64,000 nt of DNA, taken from positions 1 to 64,000 of the forward strand of contig NZ_JAOPKZ010000007.1 in assembly GCF_025519785.1 (NCBI RefSeq), in the 5' to 3' direction. This document shows, one piece after another, positions 40,093-50,405 of the stretch. The position numbers and the translations under genes are program-made. The stretch comes from Staphylococcus marylandisciuri. GTDB lineage: Bacteria; Bacillota; Bacilli; Staphylococcales; Staphylococcaceae. The notes under the pieces are model-generated. The model did not search any database. It had not been told where the DNA came from and saw only the letters and a list, made by a program, of their open reading frames with translations. Each line of letters starts with the position of its first letter. Within the stretch, counting starts at the first letter, position 1.

Positions 40093-41436
40093 TTATTCAA
40101 AACTTAATATTTGAGCACTTAAATTACGTTGAGAACGCTTAAGTTTATCTTGTTTAGCTGGAATTGGCTCTTCAGCTTCAATATCAAATATATTTTGAAA
40201 TAGCTCTAGTTTTTCACTACTTTTACGATCATTACCTAGTTCTTTAGCTTGTTTAATAGGATCCTTCAGCATTTGATTTATGATGCTTTTAGTGTGTTTA
40301 GAGATAACCTTTCTTTCTCGTTCAGAAAGGTTAGGTAGTTTACGGTCTATACTATCCATAGTCTCAGATTGAATAGTCATCGCTTTTTCACGCAGTGCTC
40401 GAATGACAGGTACGACCCCGAGCATATTTACCCATTCGTTGTGAGCGTTAATTTCATTCGGAATTTGCTGTGCAATAGATTCAGCAGCAACCTGACGCTC
40501 TCTTAAATTAGCATCAACTAAACCTTGTAAATCATCAACATCATAATTGAATATATCAGATATTGCATTAATACCTGGCTCAATATCTCTTGGAACAGCT
40601 ATATCAATTAATACTAACGAGTCGTTTTTTCTGTGACTAGCTACTTGTTTCATCATTTCATTAGTAATTACGTAACCATTGGCACTTGTGGAACTAATAA
40701 CAATATCAGCCTCAGCTAATAAATTAGGTAATGAGTTTAACGTGTCAGCAGAAACATTGTGTTTAGAAGCGAGAGTTTCTGCTTTAGCTAGTGTTCTGTT
40801 AACAACAGTAATATTAGACACACCAGCCCCTATTAAGTTAAGAAGTGATAGTTCACTCATTTCCCCTGCACCTACGATGATTGCCTTTTTATTTTCAATA
40901 TTTCCGAATATTTTCTTACCTAGTTCAACTGCTGCATAAGAAACACTTACAGCATTGTCTGCTATATCAGATTCATTATGCGCTTTCTTTGCAAAAGTAA
41001 TAGCTTGTTTAAATAGGTGATTAAATATAGTACCTGTAGTATCTTCTTCTTGAGCGATGAAAAATGCTTTGCGCATTTGGCCTAAGATTTGAGTTTCACC
41101 CAGTACTATAGAATCTAAACCTGAAGTTACACGCAGTATATGATTTACTGCTTCGTCCCCCACTTTGACTTCAGAGATAGCTTTAATATCATCTACTTCT
41201 AGACCAAAATGACGTGCTAAAAATCTTTGAACATAGTAGCGTCCTGTGTGTATTTGGTCAGCCACAACATAAACTTCTGTTCGATTACACGTAGAAAGTA
41301 TTACATTTTCTAAAATAGATTTAGTTTCAAATAAATCTAGATTTGCTGAACGTATGGCATCTTCTTTGAAGGCAACTTTTTCTCTCAATGCTACATCTGC
41401 AGTGCGATGGTTAATACTTATCGCAATTAAATGCAT
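40093..41436 (-). CDS. hemA: Glutamyl-tRNA reductase
   Basis: 447-residue NADPH enzyme starting the C5 heme pathway by reducing glutamyl-tRNA. The nucleophile Cys50 is in STCNRTEVY, the NADPH domain carries [12 protein letters not shown] near 190, and the C-terminal dimerisation helix is present. It heads hemAXCDBL, and HemX is expected to control its abundance. Two possible promoters lie upstream (41471-41552). Confidence 0.97.
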   Translation of the reverse strand: MHLIAISINHRTADVALREKVAFKEDAIRSANLDLFETKSILENVILSTCNRTEVYVVADQIHTGRYYVQRFLARHFGLEVDDIKAISEVKVGDEAVNHILRVTSGLDSIVLGETQILGQMRKAFFIAQEEDTTGTIFNHLFKQAITFAKKAHNESDIADNAVSVSYAAVELGKKIFGNIENKKAIIVGAGEMSELSLLNLIGAGVSNITVVNRTLAKAETLASKHNVSADTLNSLPNLLAEADIVISSTSANGYVITNEMMKQVASHRKNDSLVLIDIAVPRDIEPGINAISDIFNYDVDDLQGLVDANLRERQVAAESIAQQIPNEINAHNEWVNMLGVVPVIRALREKAMTIQSETMDSIDRKLPNLSERERKVISKHTKSIINQMLKDPIKQAKELGNDRKSSEKLELFQNIFDIEAEEPIPAKQDKLKRSQRNLSAQILSFE

Positions 41437-41470
41437 TTATAACGCCCTCCATACATATTACAATAACTTT

Positions 41471-41498
41471 ATTATAACACAATTTAAAAGAGAGTTAA
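41471..41498 (-). promoter_or_regulatory. hemA proximal promoter
   Basis: TTAACT and TATAAT, 16 bases apart on the minus strand, about 35 bases before the hemA start. Confidence 0.55.
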
Positions 41499-41524
41499 GC
41501 GCTTTGTTTGATTTGTTTATAAAT

Positions 41525-41552
41525 ATTCTAATCTGTGTCAATAATTTGTCAA
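41525..41552 (-). promoter_or_regulatory. hemA distal promoter candidate
   Basis: TTGACA and TAGAAT separated by 16 bases on the minus strand, upstream of the proximal promoter in the ysxC-hemA gap. Confidence 0.45.
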
Positions 41553-41638
41553 AGTGCTAGTGAACCTTTATCCATCGTATACTCTCAATAAAGAAATACT
41601 GAGCAAGATTCATCTGATTCCTCTTTAGTTTAGAATAA

Positions 41639-42226
41639 TTATAAATAACTCTCTATAGCTGACCAGATCATCTGTTGTTTATTATTATGAACAGAGGAAT
41701 AACTCATAATCTTATCCCCCTCTTCTAATTCTAATTCTTTCTTAATATCTGCTAAATGCTTTTGAACTTTACCTTTCTTAATCTTATCTTCTTTAGTAGC
41801 AATAATTAAGGTAGGAATTTCATAATACTTTAAATAATCGTACATTAGCAGATCATCTTCAGTAGGTTTGTGGCGAATATCAATCAATTGAACGACGAGT
41901 TTAAGCGACTCCCGGGTTGTTAGATAAGCTTCTATCATTTTACCGAACTCTTCACGTTTTTTCTTACTCACTTTTGCGTAGCCGTAACCTGGCACATCGA
42001 CAAATATAAGTTGCTGGTCAATATTATAAAAATTTAACGTTTGTGTTTTACCTGGTTGAGCTGAAGTCCTAGCGACATTTTTTCTACCTATCATACTATT
42101 TATGAACGTAGATTTACCCACATTAGATCTGCCGCTTAAAGCTACTTCACTCAAACCCGTTTCTGGATATTGTTCACTCTTAACTGCACTGATCAACAAC
42201 TCAATATGATTCGGATTTATTTTCAT
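41639..42226 (-). CDS. ysxC: Ribosome biogenesis GTPase YsxC/EngB
   Basis: 195-residue essential GTPase for 50S assembly. G1 is [10 protein letters not shown]3 DVPGYGYA and G4 ATKEDK. The start ATG 42226 ([16 protein letters not shown]) follows GAGGG and matches the S. aureus N terminus; sixteen extra in-frame codons upstream have no ribosome site. It lies after clpX, beyond a terminator. Confidence 0.95.
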   Translation of the reverse strand: MKINPNHIELLISAVKSEQYPETGLSEVALSGRSNVGKSTFINSMIGRKNVARTSAQPGKTQTLNFYNIDQQLIFVDVPGYGYAKVSKKKREEFGKMIEAYLTTRESLKLVVQLIDIRHKPTEDDLLMYDYLKYYEIPTLIIATKEDKIKKGKVQKHLADIKKELELEEGDKIMSYSSVHNNKQQMIWSAIESYL

Positions 42227-42249
42227 CTTTTCCCTCACATCTTTCTTTT

Positions 42250-42307
42250 TAAAAAAGGAGCGGGACACTATCAATTTAAACTCTCAATTGACTCTATGTC
42301 CCGCCCC
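42250..42307 (-). terminator. clpX terminator (diverged A module)
   Basis: On the minus strand GGGGCGGGACATAGAGT with inner CAATTG pairs to GTGTCCCGCTCC and runs into TTTTTT. It lies 110 bases after the clpX stop and resembles the repeat A module, but its loop is different. Confidence 0.75.
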
Positions 42308-42416
42308 ATAGCTATTTACTTAATATTATAAATTGCTCATAAACTTTAGCAAAGAACAATCTAACATCATTAAATATTTAATTAACCATATTAGATTTGT
42401 AAGTTCAATTTATAGA

Positions 42417-43679
42417 TTAGGCTGACGTTTGCTCGTTATTAATTAAATTTCCTTCTTTATCATACAATTCTGGCTCAATTTCATCGACGATAGTTTTTTC
42501 TGTGATTACTACTTTAACTACGCCATCTGTAGAAGGAACATCGTACATAATATCGATTAAAGCTTCCTCGATAATCGAACGTAAACCGCGTGCACCAGTT
42601 TTGCGGTCAATTGCCTTATTACTAATCGCCGCTAACGCTTCATCAGTAAATTCTAAATCTACACCATCTAATTCGAGCATCTTAGTATATTGTTTAACTA
42701 AAGCATTTTTAGGTTGAGTTAATATATTTTTAAGCGCTTCTACATCTAAGGACTCTAAATTTGCTACGATAGGTACACGGCCAATAAACTCTGGTATCAG
42801 ACCGTATGATTGTAGATCTTCAGGTCTTATTTGTTCAAGTAGAGCATCTTCATCATACTTAGAGGCTTCACTGCTAGCAAAACCAATTACTTTCTCACCT
42901 AGACGTCGTTTGATGACATCCTCTATACCATCAAAGGCTCCTCCAAGAATAAATAAGATATTAGAAGTATCAATTTGAATCAGTTCTTGGTTAGGATGTT
43001 TACGTCCGCCTTGAGGTGGGACACTAGCACTTGTGCCTTCTAAAATTTTGAGTAATGCTTGTTGTACCCCTTCACCTGACACATCACGCGTAATGGATGT
43101 GTTTTCAGATTTTCTGGCAATCTTATCAATTTCATCCACATAGATAATACCTTTTTCTGCTTTATCAACATCAAAGTCAGCTGCTTGGATTAAACGAAGG
43201 AGAATATTTTCAACGTCATCGCCTACATAACCTGCTTCAGTTAAACTTGTTGCATCCGCGATAGCAAACGGCACATTTAGTGTTTTAGCTAAAGTTTGAG
43301 CTAGCAATGTTTTACCGCTACCTGTAGGACCGATGAGTGCAACATTACTTTTCTGTAATTCAACATCGTCTTCATCCGGACCGAGTTGTTGAATGCGCTT
43401 GTAGTGATTATAAACAGCAACAGCAAGGGATTTTTTTGCTTTCTCTTGACCAATTACATAGTCGTTTAATTGGTCCATAATTTCTTTAGGAGTAGGCAAC
43501 TCTGTTAAACCTTCTGGCGTTGACTGAGCGAGCTCTTCTTCAACAATTTCAGAACACAGCTCGATACATTCATTACATATATATACACCACTACCAGCGA
43601 CTAATTTTTTAACTTGATCTTGATCTTTCCCACAGAAAGAACATTTTAAGTTTTCTTCATCTTCATTAAATTTAAACAT
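42417..43679 (-). CDS. clpX: ATP-dependent Clp protease ATPase subunit ClpX
   Basis: 420-residue AAA+ unfoldase feeding ClpP. The N-terminal zinc domain uses Cys13, Cys16, Cys35 and Cys38. Walker A GPTGSGKT is at 117-124, pore loop GYVGDD and Walker [10 protein letters not shown] follow, and the ClpP-docking tripeptide IGF lies in [10 protein letters not shown]. It follows tig by 310 bases. Confidence 0.97.
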   Translation of the reverse strand: MFKFNEDEENLKCSFCGKDQDQVKKLVAGSGVYICNECIELCSEIVEEELAQSTPEGLTELPTPKEIMDQLNDYVIGQEKAKKSLAVAVYNHYKRIQQLGPDEDDVELQKSNVALIGPTGSGKTLLAQTLAKTLNVPFAIADATSLTEAGYVGDDVENILLRLIQAADFDVDKAEKGIIYVDEIDKIARKSENTSITRDVSGEGVQQALLKILEGTSASVPPQGGRKHPNQELIQIDTSNILFILGGAFDGIEDVIKRRLGEKVIGFASSEASKYDEDALLEQIRPEDLQSYGLIPEFIGRVPIVANLESLDVEALKNILTQPKNALVKQYTKMLELDGVDLEFTDEALAAISNKAIDRKTGARGLRSIIEEALIDIMYDVPSTDGVVKVVITEKTIVDEIEPELYDKEGNLINNEQTSA

Positions 43680-43989
43680 GTCATTTACACCCCTATTCCC
43701 TAAAGACTATGCTAGCATGATTTTAATATGCTGGAGGACAAAACCACAAGAGAAATGCCCATATTTACATCTTCCAGTAACATAGAACGGGCTAACGAAT
43801 AGAAGCCCCAGCTTCCATTAAACTTGTGCAAACATTTGTAGATTGCTTTTATGCTGGGGCTATGGATTTATTAAAATATAATATTATATTACGTATATTT
43901 TGTAATACTATTCATATAAAATAAATAATCGTACTTTTCATATACATGCTTTCTAGCATAGCTTTACTAAGTTTTAATCAAATACTAAT
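43680..43989. other. Intergenic region clpX-tig
   Basis: No gene. It holds the hairpin at 43823-43864, and AT-rich sequence on the tig side. No clear clpX promoter was identified. Confidence 0.5.
43823..43864 (-). terminator. Hairpin after tig
   Basis: AGCCCCAGC and GCTGGGGCT arms around a loop of about 24 bases. The following minus-strand sequence TTCTATTCG is a poor U-tract, so termination is uncertain. Confidence 0.5.
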
Positions 43990-45300
43990 TTACTTTTCAC
44001 TATCAGTGTTTGATTGCTCTACAACTTTAGCTTCCTGTACTAACATATCAATGACTTTTTGGATACGTACGTCATTTTTAACTATATCTGTATTTCCTAA
44101 AGTATTTTTAATGTCTTCAACGGAAATATTAAACTGTTCACTCATTTTTTCAAGTTCTTTATCGATATCTTCGTCTGACACTTCAACATCTTCTTGATCT
44201 GCTATAGCAGTTAAAGTTAGATTTGTACGAACTCGAGCCTCAGCATCGTCTTTCATTTGCTCTCTTAATTGAGATTCATCTTGACCTGAGATTTGGAAAT
44301 AAGTTTCAAGGCTAAGACCTTGTTGTTGCATACGTTGACCAAACTCTTGGAGCATGCGATCTAATTCAGTATTTATCATCGCTTCCGGAATATCGATCTT
44401 AGCATTGTCTGAAGCTTTTTGAATTACTTCTTCTTTTTGTGCGTTCTCAGCTTCAGTTTCTTTTTGTTCAGCGAGCTTCTTACGTAAGTTCTCTTTATAT
44501 TGATCAGCAGTTTCAGCATCAGAATCTAATTCATTTGCTATTTCATCATCTAATTCAGGTACTTCTTTATATTTAATTTCATTTAATTTAGTTTTAAATG
44601 TAGCTTCTTTTCCTGATAGCTCTTCTGCATGATATTCTTCTGGGAAAGTAACGTTGACATCTTTTTCTTCACCTGTTTTCATTCCAATCAACTGATCTTC
44701 AAATCCTGGAATGAATGAACCTGAGCCTACTTCAAGATCGTAACTGTCTGCTTGGCCGCCTTCAAATTGTTCACCATCAACATAACCATCAAAGTCGATA
44801 TTTACTGTGTCACCTTCTTCAACAGCACCTTCTTCTTTAACAACCATTTCAGACAATTGGTTAAGTTGTTGGTTAATTGCTTCTTGAACTTCATCCTCAG
44901 TTAGTTCAGAATCTTGTTTTTCAATTTCTAAACCTTTGTAGTCACCTAATTCTACCTCAGGTTCTACAGTTACTGTTGCATCAAATTTAAAGTCTTCGCC
45001 TTTTTCAATTTGTTGCACATCAATTTCAGGTTGGTCCACTGGTTTGATGCCTGTTTCTTCAATTGCTTCCCCATAAGCCTCAGGTAAAACAATGTCAGCT
45101 GCATCTTGGTATAGAGCTTCTACGCCAAAACGTTGTTCAAAGATTTGGCGTGGTACTTTCCCCTTACGGAATCCAGGCACGTTTATTTGTTTAACTACTT
45201 TTTTAAATGCTTTATCTAAAGCATTATCAAATTTTTCTGCGGGTACTGTTACAGATAGTACGCCTTGATTACCTTCCTTTTTTTCCCAAGTTGCTGTCAT
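43990..45300 (-). CDS. tig: Trigger factor
   Basis: 436-residue ribosome-bound chaperone and prolyl isomerase. The ribosome-binding signature [11 protein letters not shown] is near 43-53, the FKBP-like domain ([19 protein letters not shown]) near 160-240 and the helical substrate-binding C domain follows. The protein is rich in Glu and Gln. It is separated from the TPR-like gene by 110 bases. Confidence 0.97.
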   Translation of the reverse strand: MTATWEKKEGNQGVLSVTVPAEKFDNALDKAFKKVVKQINVPGFRKGKVPRQIFEQRFGVEALYQDAADIVLPEAYGEAIEETGIKPVDQPEIDVQQIEKGEDFKFDATVTVEPEVELGDYKGLEIEKQDSELTEDEVQEAINQQLNQLSEMVVKEEGAVEEGDTVNIDFDGYVDGEQFEGGQADSYDLEVGSGSFIPGFEDQLIGMKTGEEKDVNVTFPEEYHAEELSGKEATFKTKLNEIKYKEVPELDDEIANELDSDAETADQYKENLRKKLAEQKETEAENAQKEEVIQKASDNAKIDIPEAMINTELDRMLQEFGQRMQQQGLSLETYFQISGQDESQLREQMKDDAEARVRTNLTLTAIADQEDVEVSDEDIDKELEKMSEQFNISVEDIKNTLGNTDIVKNDVRIQKVIDMLVQEAKVVEQSNTDSEK

Positions 45301-45410
45301 GTATAAAAACCTCCATGATTATCCTATTTTAATATTCAACTCCATCATTATAGCATAGGTGATTTAACTTAACAAACGAGTCGTACATAAGTTAGATACT
45401 TGCCTTCTAT

Positions 45411-46334
45411 TTAGTCGTGTGAATCTAAAGCCACTATAAGTTGAATTAGCTCGTCCTTGTCATCTAGTTCCTCAAAACCTAACATAGACATAAAGTAGTT
45501 TTCGTAAGCCTTAGTCCATTCCTCTAGACTACCTAATTCTAAAATATTAAGAGGATAAAGTAATATCGAGTGATTGGTAAGTAATTTATATGCCTCATTT
45601 AAGAGTTGTGTCGCGTGATTTTCAATAGTTCTTAATACTTTCGGTATGAGTTCTTCCTTGAAAGAGGTATGTTCCAATCCCGGTAAATTACTAGGCGTTA
45701 CTTTAATATGATAGCCATACTGGTTAAATTGAACTTGATCATTATAGTTACCTAATCTTAAATATTCTAACATGATACTATATAAGTTTGCCGGCAATTG
45801 ATACGTTTCAATTAAACCTGCTACCGTGCTTAAATAGCTATATTGGTTATAATCTATCAATGTTAAAATCGTTTGTATTTGTTCTCTAAGTGATAGCTCA
45901 TTAAATATTTGAAGTTTACTTTGAGCTTGTCGATTATATTGATTGATTTGATCGAGTGCATACTCTTTTATCGGATAAAGTTCCATTCTTGTTTTATGGT
46001 TTTGAACTTCATCAATAATTTGATTCACAACTTCAACAACTTCAAAATATTGACCGAGCCCACTCAATGCTTTTGCATAATAAATCATCATCGCATCGTA
46101 GTCACCAATACCTTGCTTTAATATAACTATCGTTTCTTCTCTTAATTCCAAATAATAACCTAAAGCAAATAGCATCTCACATTTCGTCATAGCTAATGAG
46201 GTATCAAGTTCAAAAGAACGCTCGTATTCCTCAAATAGTTTATATGCTTTGTCATATTGTGTCTGTTTCATACTTTCCTTAATGTCATGAACTAATTTTT
46301 TTCGTGCTCGTGGAAATGGAATAATGTCAGACAA
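45411..46334 (-). CDS. Tetratricopeptide-like repeat protein
   Basis: 307 residues, almost entirely helical, with no membrane segment. The N-terminal half has TPR-like helix pairs (AYKLFEEYERSFELD; YAKALSGLGQYFEVVEVV). No catalytic motif is visible. The same neighbourhood in S. aureus encodes an uncharacterised TPR protein. Fifteen bases separate it from the Nudix gene, so the two may share an operon. A protein-binding role is only inferred from the fold. Confidence 0.75.
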   Translation of the reverse strand: MSDIIPFPRARKKLVHDIKESMKQTQYDKAYKLFEEYERSFELDTSLAMTKCEMLFALGYYLELREETIVILKQGIGDYDAMMIYYAKALSGLGQYFEVVEVVNQIIDEVQNHKTRMELYPIKEYALDQINQYNRQAQSKLQIFNELSLREQIQTILTLIDYNQYSYLSTVAGLIETYQLPANLYSIMLEYLRLGNYNDQVQFNQYGYHIKVTPSNLPGLEHTSFKEELIPKVLRTIENHATQLLNEAYKLLTNHSILLYPLNILELGSLEEWTKAYENYFMSMLGFEELDDKDELIQLIVALDSHD

Positions 46335-46349
46335 CTCTCCTCACCTCAA

Positions 46350-46958
46350 TTAAAGTGCTTCTAGTATGAGACTGCTCCAAGTTTCAAATTGACTTAAATC
46401 TTTAATTTCCTCTCTATTAACCCAATCTATAGATAACGTATCTGTTTCCTGAACTTCAACATCAGCCCGATCTACTTTAATACTAAATACTACACCCAAA
46501 TGAACCTGTCCTACTTCGTTTGTGTCATCATTAATAAAGCCTAAATATTCTAGATTTTGAGTTTTTTGAAAGTCTAAGCCGACCTCTTCTTCTAACTCTC
46601 TTTGCGCATTAGTACGTAATACTTCATTAATATCTTCTGCGCCAACTACTTCATTCATATGGCCGCCAACTCCGATTGAACCTTGACCATGTAAGCGGGA
46701 TTCGCCACCACCTGAAAGTCGTTTATATACGAGCAACTGACCTTCATAATTTTCTAATAAACAGTATGACACGAGTTGTTTATACTTGGGATCATCTTCC
46801 ATATCTCCACGCCGTTTTATTTCATATGATTTTAAGGCGTCCATAATCTCTGAACCCTGAATTGTATCTTTACTTAAAAATCCATCAAATTGATTCTCTT
46901 CATTTTTGAATACAATCTTGCGAGGGACTACATTGATCATCTCATCATATTTAGACAT
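46350..46958 (-). CDS. Nudix hydrolase
   Basis: 202 residues. A canonical Nudix box is present: G-AEDIN-E-VLRTNAQ-RELEEEVGL near 106-128, preceded by GQGSIGVGGHMN. The enzyme should cleave a nucleoside diphosphate linked to another group, with divalent metal; the substrate cannot be read from the motif. AAAGGAG precedes the ATG. It is probably co-transcribed with the TPR-like gene. Confidence 0.85.
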   Translation of the reverse strand: MSKYDEMINVVPRKIVFKNEENQFDGFLSKDTIQGSEIMDALKSYEIKRRGDMEDDPKYKQLVSYCLLENYEGQLLVYKRLSGGGESRLHGQGSIGVGGHMNEVVGAEDINEVLRTNAQRELEEEVGLDFQKTQNLEYLGFINDDTNEVGQVHLGVVFSIKVDRADVEVQETDTLSIDWVNREEIKDLSQFETWSSLILEAL

Positions 46959-47126
46959 ATTAATCTCCTTTATGTATTATTCCTGAATTTATTTTATCAA
47001 AGTTACAATACTTATCAATTCTTAACCAATAATGACATAGCGTTAATGTATACCGACCTCATCTTTAAATCTTAACTAAATCTCTTACTTTAACCACAAA
47101 TATTAGCTTGAGTCCTTTATTAGCTG

Positions 47127-47172
47127 TAAAAAAAATCCTTCCAAATGGTCAGTACACCATCTTTGGAAGGAA
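47127..47172 (-). terminator. Terminator of infC-rpmI-rplT
   Basis: On the minus strand CCTTCCAAAGATGGT pairs with ACCATTTGGAAGG and is followed by TTTTTTTT. It is strong and starts 13 bases after the rplT stop. Confidence 0.9.
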
Positions 47173-47184
47173 TAGTTATCTCAA

Positions 47185-47541
47185 TTATTTTAAAGCTTCT
47201 TTCGCTTTAGATACTAATTCGCCGAAAGCCGCCTCGTCAGAGATTGCGATTTCTGAAAGCATCTTACGGTTGATATCAATTTCAGCTTTCTTCAAACCAT
47301 TCATTAAACGAGAATAGCTGATATCGTGTTGACGTGCTGCCGCATTAATACGTGTAATCCATAATTTGCGGAAGTTACGCTTTCTTTGACGGCGGTCACG
47401 GAAAGCATATTGACCTGATTTCATTACTTGTTGTTTAGCTGTTTTATATAAAGTGCGTTTTGCACCGAAGTAACCTTTAGCTAATTTAATCGTTTTTTTA
47501 CGACGTCTTCTAGTTACTGTTCCACCTTTAACTCGTGGCAT
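47185..47541 (-). CDS. rplT: Ribosomal protein bL20
   Basis: 118-residue early-assembly protein of the 50S subunit ([16 protein letters not shown]...; basic N terminus, globular C domain). In Firmicutes it represses its own operon by binding the infC leader. Last gene of infC-rpmI-rplT, 41 bases after rpmI, before a strong terminator. Confidence 0.97.
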   Translation of the reverse strand: MPRVKGGTVTRRRRKKTIKLAKGYFGAKRTLYKTAKQQVMKSGQYAFRDRRQRKRNFRKLWITRINAAARQHDISYSRLMNGLKKAEIDINRKMLSEIAISDEAAFGELVSKAKEALK

Positions 47542-47582
47542 AATAAATTCCTCCTTCTAATATCTTTAAGTCTGCTTAGTTA

Positions 47583-47783
47583 TTATTTCTTGTAGGCTAA
47601 TAATTGTTTTACTCGTTTCATGTCTGATTTGTGTACGAGTTTAGCTTTACGCAATTTACGTTTTTGTTTAGTGTTCTTATTAGCAAATAAGTGAGAAGTG
47701 AAAGCTCTTGAACGTTTTAATTTACCTGAACCAGTTCTCTTAACACGTTTAGCTGCTCCACGGTGTGTTTTCATTTTTGGCAT
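47583..47783 (-). CDS. rpmI: Ribosomal protein bL35
   Basis: 66-residue basic 50S protein ([20 protein letters not shown]...). It lies 18 bases after infC in the conserved three-gene operon. Confidence 0.97.
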   Translation of the reverse strand: MPKMKTHRGAAKRVKRTGSGKLKRSRAFTSHLFANKNTKQKRKLRKAKLVHKSDMKRVKQLLAYKK

Positions 47784-47801
47784 GATAAATTCCTCCTAGT
47801 A

Positions 47802-48326
47802 TTATTTTTCGTTGTCAGCTGAAGGGGCTAACATAATAAACATTTGGCGACCATCCATCTTAGGTTTTTGCTCGATAGTCGCTATATCTTTCGTTTCTTC
47901 AGCGAACTTTTCTAAGACACGCTGACCGATTTCTTTATGGGTGATAGCACGACCTCTGAAGCGAATAGAAACCTTACATTTATCGCCTTTAGATAAGAAT
48001 TTACGTCCGTTCTTAAGTTTAGTTTGAAAGTCATGTTCTTCAATAGTTGGACTTAAACGTAATTCCTTAACGTTAATTGTTTTTTGTTTCTTTTTCATTT
48101 CCTTTTCTTTCTTCTGTTGCTCAAATTTATACTTACCGTAGTCCATAATTCTAGCAACAGGAGGTTTAGCGTTAGGAGCTACTACTACTACATCTAAACC
48201 TACGCGATCGGCCATGTCTAATGCTTCTTTTTTAGATTTAACACCTATTTGATCGCCATCTTGCCCAATGAGACGAATCTCTTTTGCACGAATACGTTCA
48301 TTAACTTGCGTTTGATTTTTTGCTAT
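47802..48326 (-). CDS. infC: Translation initiation factor IF-3, probable AUA start
   Basis: 174 residues from the proposed start; the N domain ([16 protein letters not shown]), linker and C domain ([19 protein letters not shown]) are complete. IF-3 checks initiator tRNA and start codons on the 30S subunit. The ribosome site GGAGGTG is followed 8 bases later by ATA (48326), then GCA AAA AAT. The upstream ATG (48341) and GTG (48335) in the same frame overlap or precede that site. A non-standard start, as in other infC genes (AUU in E. coli), would allow self-control. If the GTG is used instead, the protein gains three residues. Confidence 0.93.
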   Translation of the reverse strand: MAKNQTQVNERIRAKEIRLIGQDGDQIGVKSKKEALDMADRVGLDVVVVAPNAKPPVARIMDYGKYKFEQQKKEKEMKKKQKTINVKELRLSPTIEEHDFQTKLKNGRKFLSKGDKCKVSIRFRGRAITHKEIGQRVLEKFAEETKDIATIEQKPKMDGRQMFIMLAPSADNEK

Positions 48327-48341
48327 GGTTGACACCTCCAT

Positions 48342-48502
48342 TAATTTTACGAAAGTAGCACCAAGTAAAAGAAGAGCAGGTACACGTAGGTACCCGCCCT
48401 TCTATCACATGACTTATACATGTTATGTGACCTGCCAACTGCTCATCGCGTCGCTACAGGTGAGAAGCGGATACTTCTACTTGGTTCGTTTCGTATTCAA
48501 CA
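48342..48502 (-). promoter_or_regulatory. L20-type leader of infC operon
   Basis: Structured leader between promoter and infC. Visible pairings include GGTCACATAACATG/CATGTGAT, and a terminator-like stem GGGCGGGTAC/GTACCTGCTC followed by TTCTTTTACTT. This matches the Firmicute L20 leader design, where bL20 binding favours termination. The fold was judged by eye. Confidence 0.75.
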
Positions 48503-48508
48503 TTAGTT

Positions 48509-48537
48509 ATCATACCAACGTTCTAACTATAAGTCAA
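48509..48537 (-). promoter_or_regulatory. infC operon promoter
   Basis: TTGACT and TATGAT separated by exactly 17 bases on the minus strand, just upstream of the leader. Confidence 0.75.
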
Positions 48538-48551
48538 TAGATTATTAAACT

Positions 48552-50045
48552 TTAATGATGCTTAATTTCATCCATCTTAACATCTTGTCGTAAATCAACT
48601 TTATCTAAAGGTATCTTCTTCGTTTTATATCTCAATTTATGATAGATGAAGAAGAATAGGAAAATGGGAATCCCCATATAGGTCGTAATAAAACGATTAA
48701 TATCAAAATGCCCAGTCTTAATGAAATCCACGTCTTGACCAACAATTACAATTATACAAAGTATACCTGCAAAAATCGGCCCAAATGGAAACAACTTAGC
48801 ACGATACTTTAACTTAGACTTATCATAATTTTGGGCTTCAAAAGCTCGTCTAAAACGGTAATGACTCACTGCGATGCCGACCCAAGCTATAAACCCAGTC
48901 ATACCACTTGCAGCAACTATATATTTATAAGCATCGCCACTAAGATGTTGCAGACCGAAGATAGCTAAGACTATAGCTGCAGTAACTAACAGCGAAACGT
49001 AAGGTACGCCGTGCTTATTAGTTTTACCAAACACTGGATAAGCTAATTTATCCTTGCTCATAGAATATAGCATTCTCGTAGAGGCATACATCCCTGAGTT
49101 ACCCGCAGAAAGAACTGAAGTTAAGATAACCGCGTTCATAAAAGATGCTGCAAAGGCTAAGCCAGCATTTTTAAAGACTAGAGTAAATGGAGAAGTCGCT
49201 ACATCACTATCGCCGCCCATAAGAGCAGAACTATCGTATGGTATGAGCATGCCAATAATGAAAATGGCTAAAATATAAAACAATAAGATTCTCCAAAATA
49301 CTTGTTTAATAGCTTTTGGTACCGCTCGTTCCGGGTTTTTTGACTCTCCGGCAGTGATCCCTATTAATTCAGTTCCTTGGAAAGAGAACCCAGCTACTAG
49401 GAAGACGCCTAGAATCGAGAGCAAGCTGCCGCCAAAACCATCACCTAATATAGGACCGTCGCCTTTAGTGAAAGTTTCAAATCCTACATAATGGCCGCCC
49501 ATAATTCCAATAATCGTCAATAAACCTATAATTATAAAGATAATAACAGTTACTACTTTAATTAATGCAAACCAATATTCGCTCTCTCCATAAATGCGAA
49601 CCGATAAAGCATTTAAAGAAAATATAATAACTAGGAATATTAAGCTCCAACCCCAGGCAGGAAGATGCTGCAATGGGCCCCAATATTTGATGACTTGTGC
49701 TGCTATTGTAACATCTGCAGCGACGGTTATAACCCAATTAAACCAGTAGTTCCAGCCTAAAGCAAAGCCAAGTGATGGATCTACAAAACGCGTAGCATAA
49801 GTACTAAATGAACCAGAAACCGGTAAATACGTAGCCATTTCTCCTAAAGAAGTCATTAAGAAGAAGACCATCATGCCGATTATTGCATAAGCTAGCAGTG
49901 CGCCAAGTGAACCAGCATCATGGATAGCACCACCTGAAGTCATAAATAGACCAGTACCGATACATCCACCTATAGCTATCATTGATATATGGCGATCTTT
50001 AAGACCTCTTTGAATTCCTTCATTTTGATTTGAACTTTTCTCCAT
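48552..50045 (-). CDS. lysP: Lysine permease, APC family
   Basis: 497-residue amino-acid permease with about twelve membrane helices. The N terminus has the family motif MIAIGGCIGTGLFMTSG at about 22-38. Lysine as substrate is supported by the lysine riboswitch directly upstream and by the known lysP position between thrS and infC. It faces away from infC on the same strand, with its own promoter inside the end of thrS. Confidence 0.92.
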   Translation of the reverse strand: MEKSSNQNEGIQRGLKDRHISMIAIGGCIGTGLFMTSGGAIHDAGSLGALLAYAIIGMMVFFLMTSLGEMATYLPVSGSFSTYATRFVDPSLGFALGWNYWFNWVITVAADVTIAAQVIKYWGPLQHLPAWGWSLIFLVIIFSLNALSVRIYGESEYWFALIKVVTVIIFIIIGLLTIIGIMGGHYVGFETFTKGDGPILGDGFGGSLLSILGVFLVAGFSFQGTELIGITAGESKNPERAVPKAIKQVFWRILLFYILAIFIIGMLIPYDSSALMGGDSDVATSPFTLVFKNAGLAFAASFMNAVILTSVLSAGNSGMYASTRMLYSMSKDKLAYPVFGKTNKHGVPYVSLLVTAAIVLAIFGLQHLSGDAYKYIVAASGMTGFIAWVGIAVSHYRFRRAFEAQNYDKSKLKYRAKLFPFGPIFAGILCIIVIVGQDVDFIKTGHFDINRFITTYMGIPIFLFFFIYHKLRYKTKKIPLDKVDLRQDVKMDEIKHH

Positions 50046-50123
50046 AGAAGCTCCCTTTCTAACAGTAGAGGTTACTTTCTATCTCAATCTTTAGTGCTCA
50101 CTATGAGTGATTTCTAGCACTAG

Positions 50124-50156
50124 TAAAAAGGTTGCATACCCTGTGGATATGCAACC
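50124..50156 (-). terminator. Riboswitch expression-platform terminator
   Basis: GGTTGCATATCC pairs with GGGTATGCAACC and is followed by TTTTT on the minus strand, 80 bases before lysP. Lysine binding to the aptamer should favour it. Confidence 0.85.
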
Positions 50157-50172
50157 GATTAAAATATATGAT

Positions 50173-50340
50173 AGGTAGCACATCACATCTGTGACAGTCC
50201 AGTTTCTTTCAATAACTGGCCCAACAATGCATATTAATGGTTATACATCATTTCGGCAACTTTACCTTTCAGATGATATCTATGATTCCATAAAATCTCC
50301 ATCAACTTACTGATTAAAGCCGCAACCTCTAACTCTTTTT
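50173..50340 (-). promoter_or_regulatory. Lysine riboswitch (L box) of lysP
   Basis: The minus strand has AGAGGTTGCGGC, GCCGAAATGATG, a GGCCAGT/ACTGG pair and the hallmark GGACTGTCACAGATGTGATG ending in GCTACC. These are conserved lysine-aptamer elements. High lysine should shut off the permease. Confidence 0.93.
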
Positions 50341-50374
50341 TTATATTTAGCTTATTTCTATCTAACTAGCATTA

Positions 50375-50403
50375 AATATACCTTATAAAGCTGAGCATTT
50401 CAA
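50375..50403 (-). promoter_or_regulatory. lysP promoter
   Basis: TTGAAA and TATATT separated by 17 bases on the minus strand, starting 2 bases after the thrS stop. Confidence 0.65.
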
Positions 50404-50405
50404 GT

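Noticed and set aside
41480..41505. AAGCGCTT as a cre site upstream of hemA
   Set aside because: The core palindrome fits, but the outer TG/CA positions do not match the consensus.
48342..48540. Plus-strand open frame of 71 codons
   Set aside because: It is antisense to the infC leader and promoter, which account for the region.
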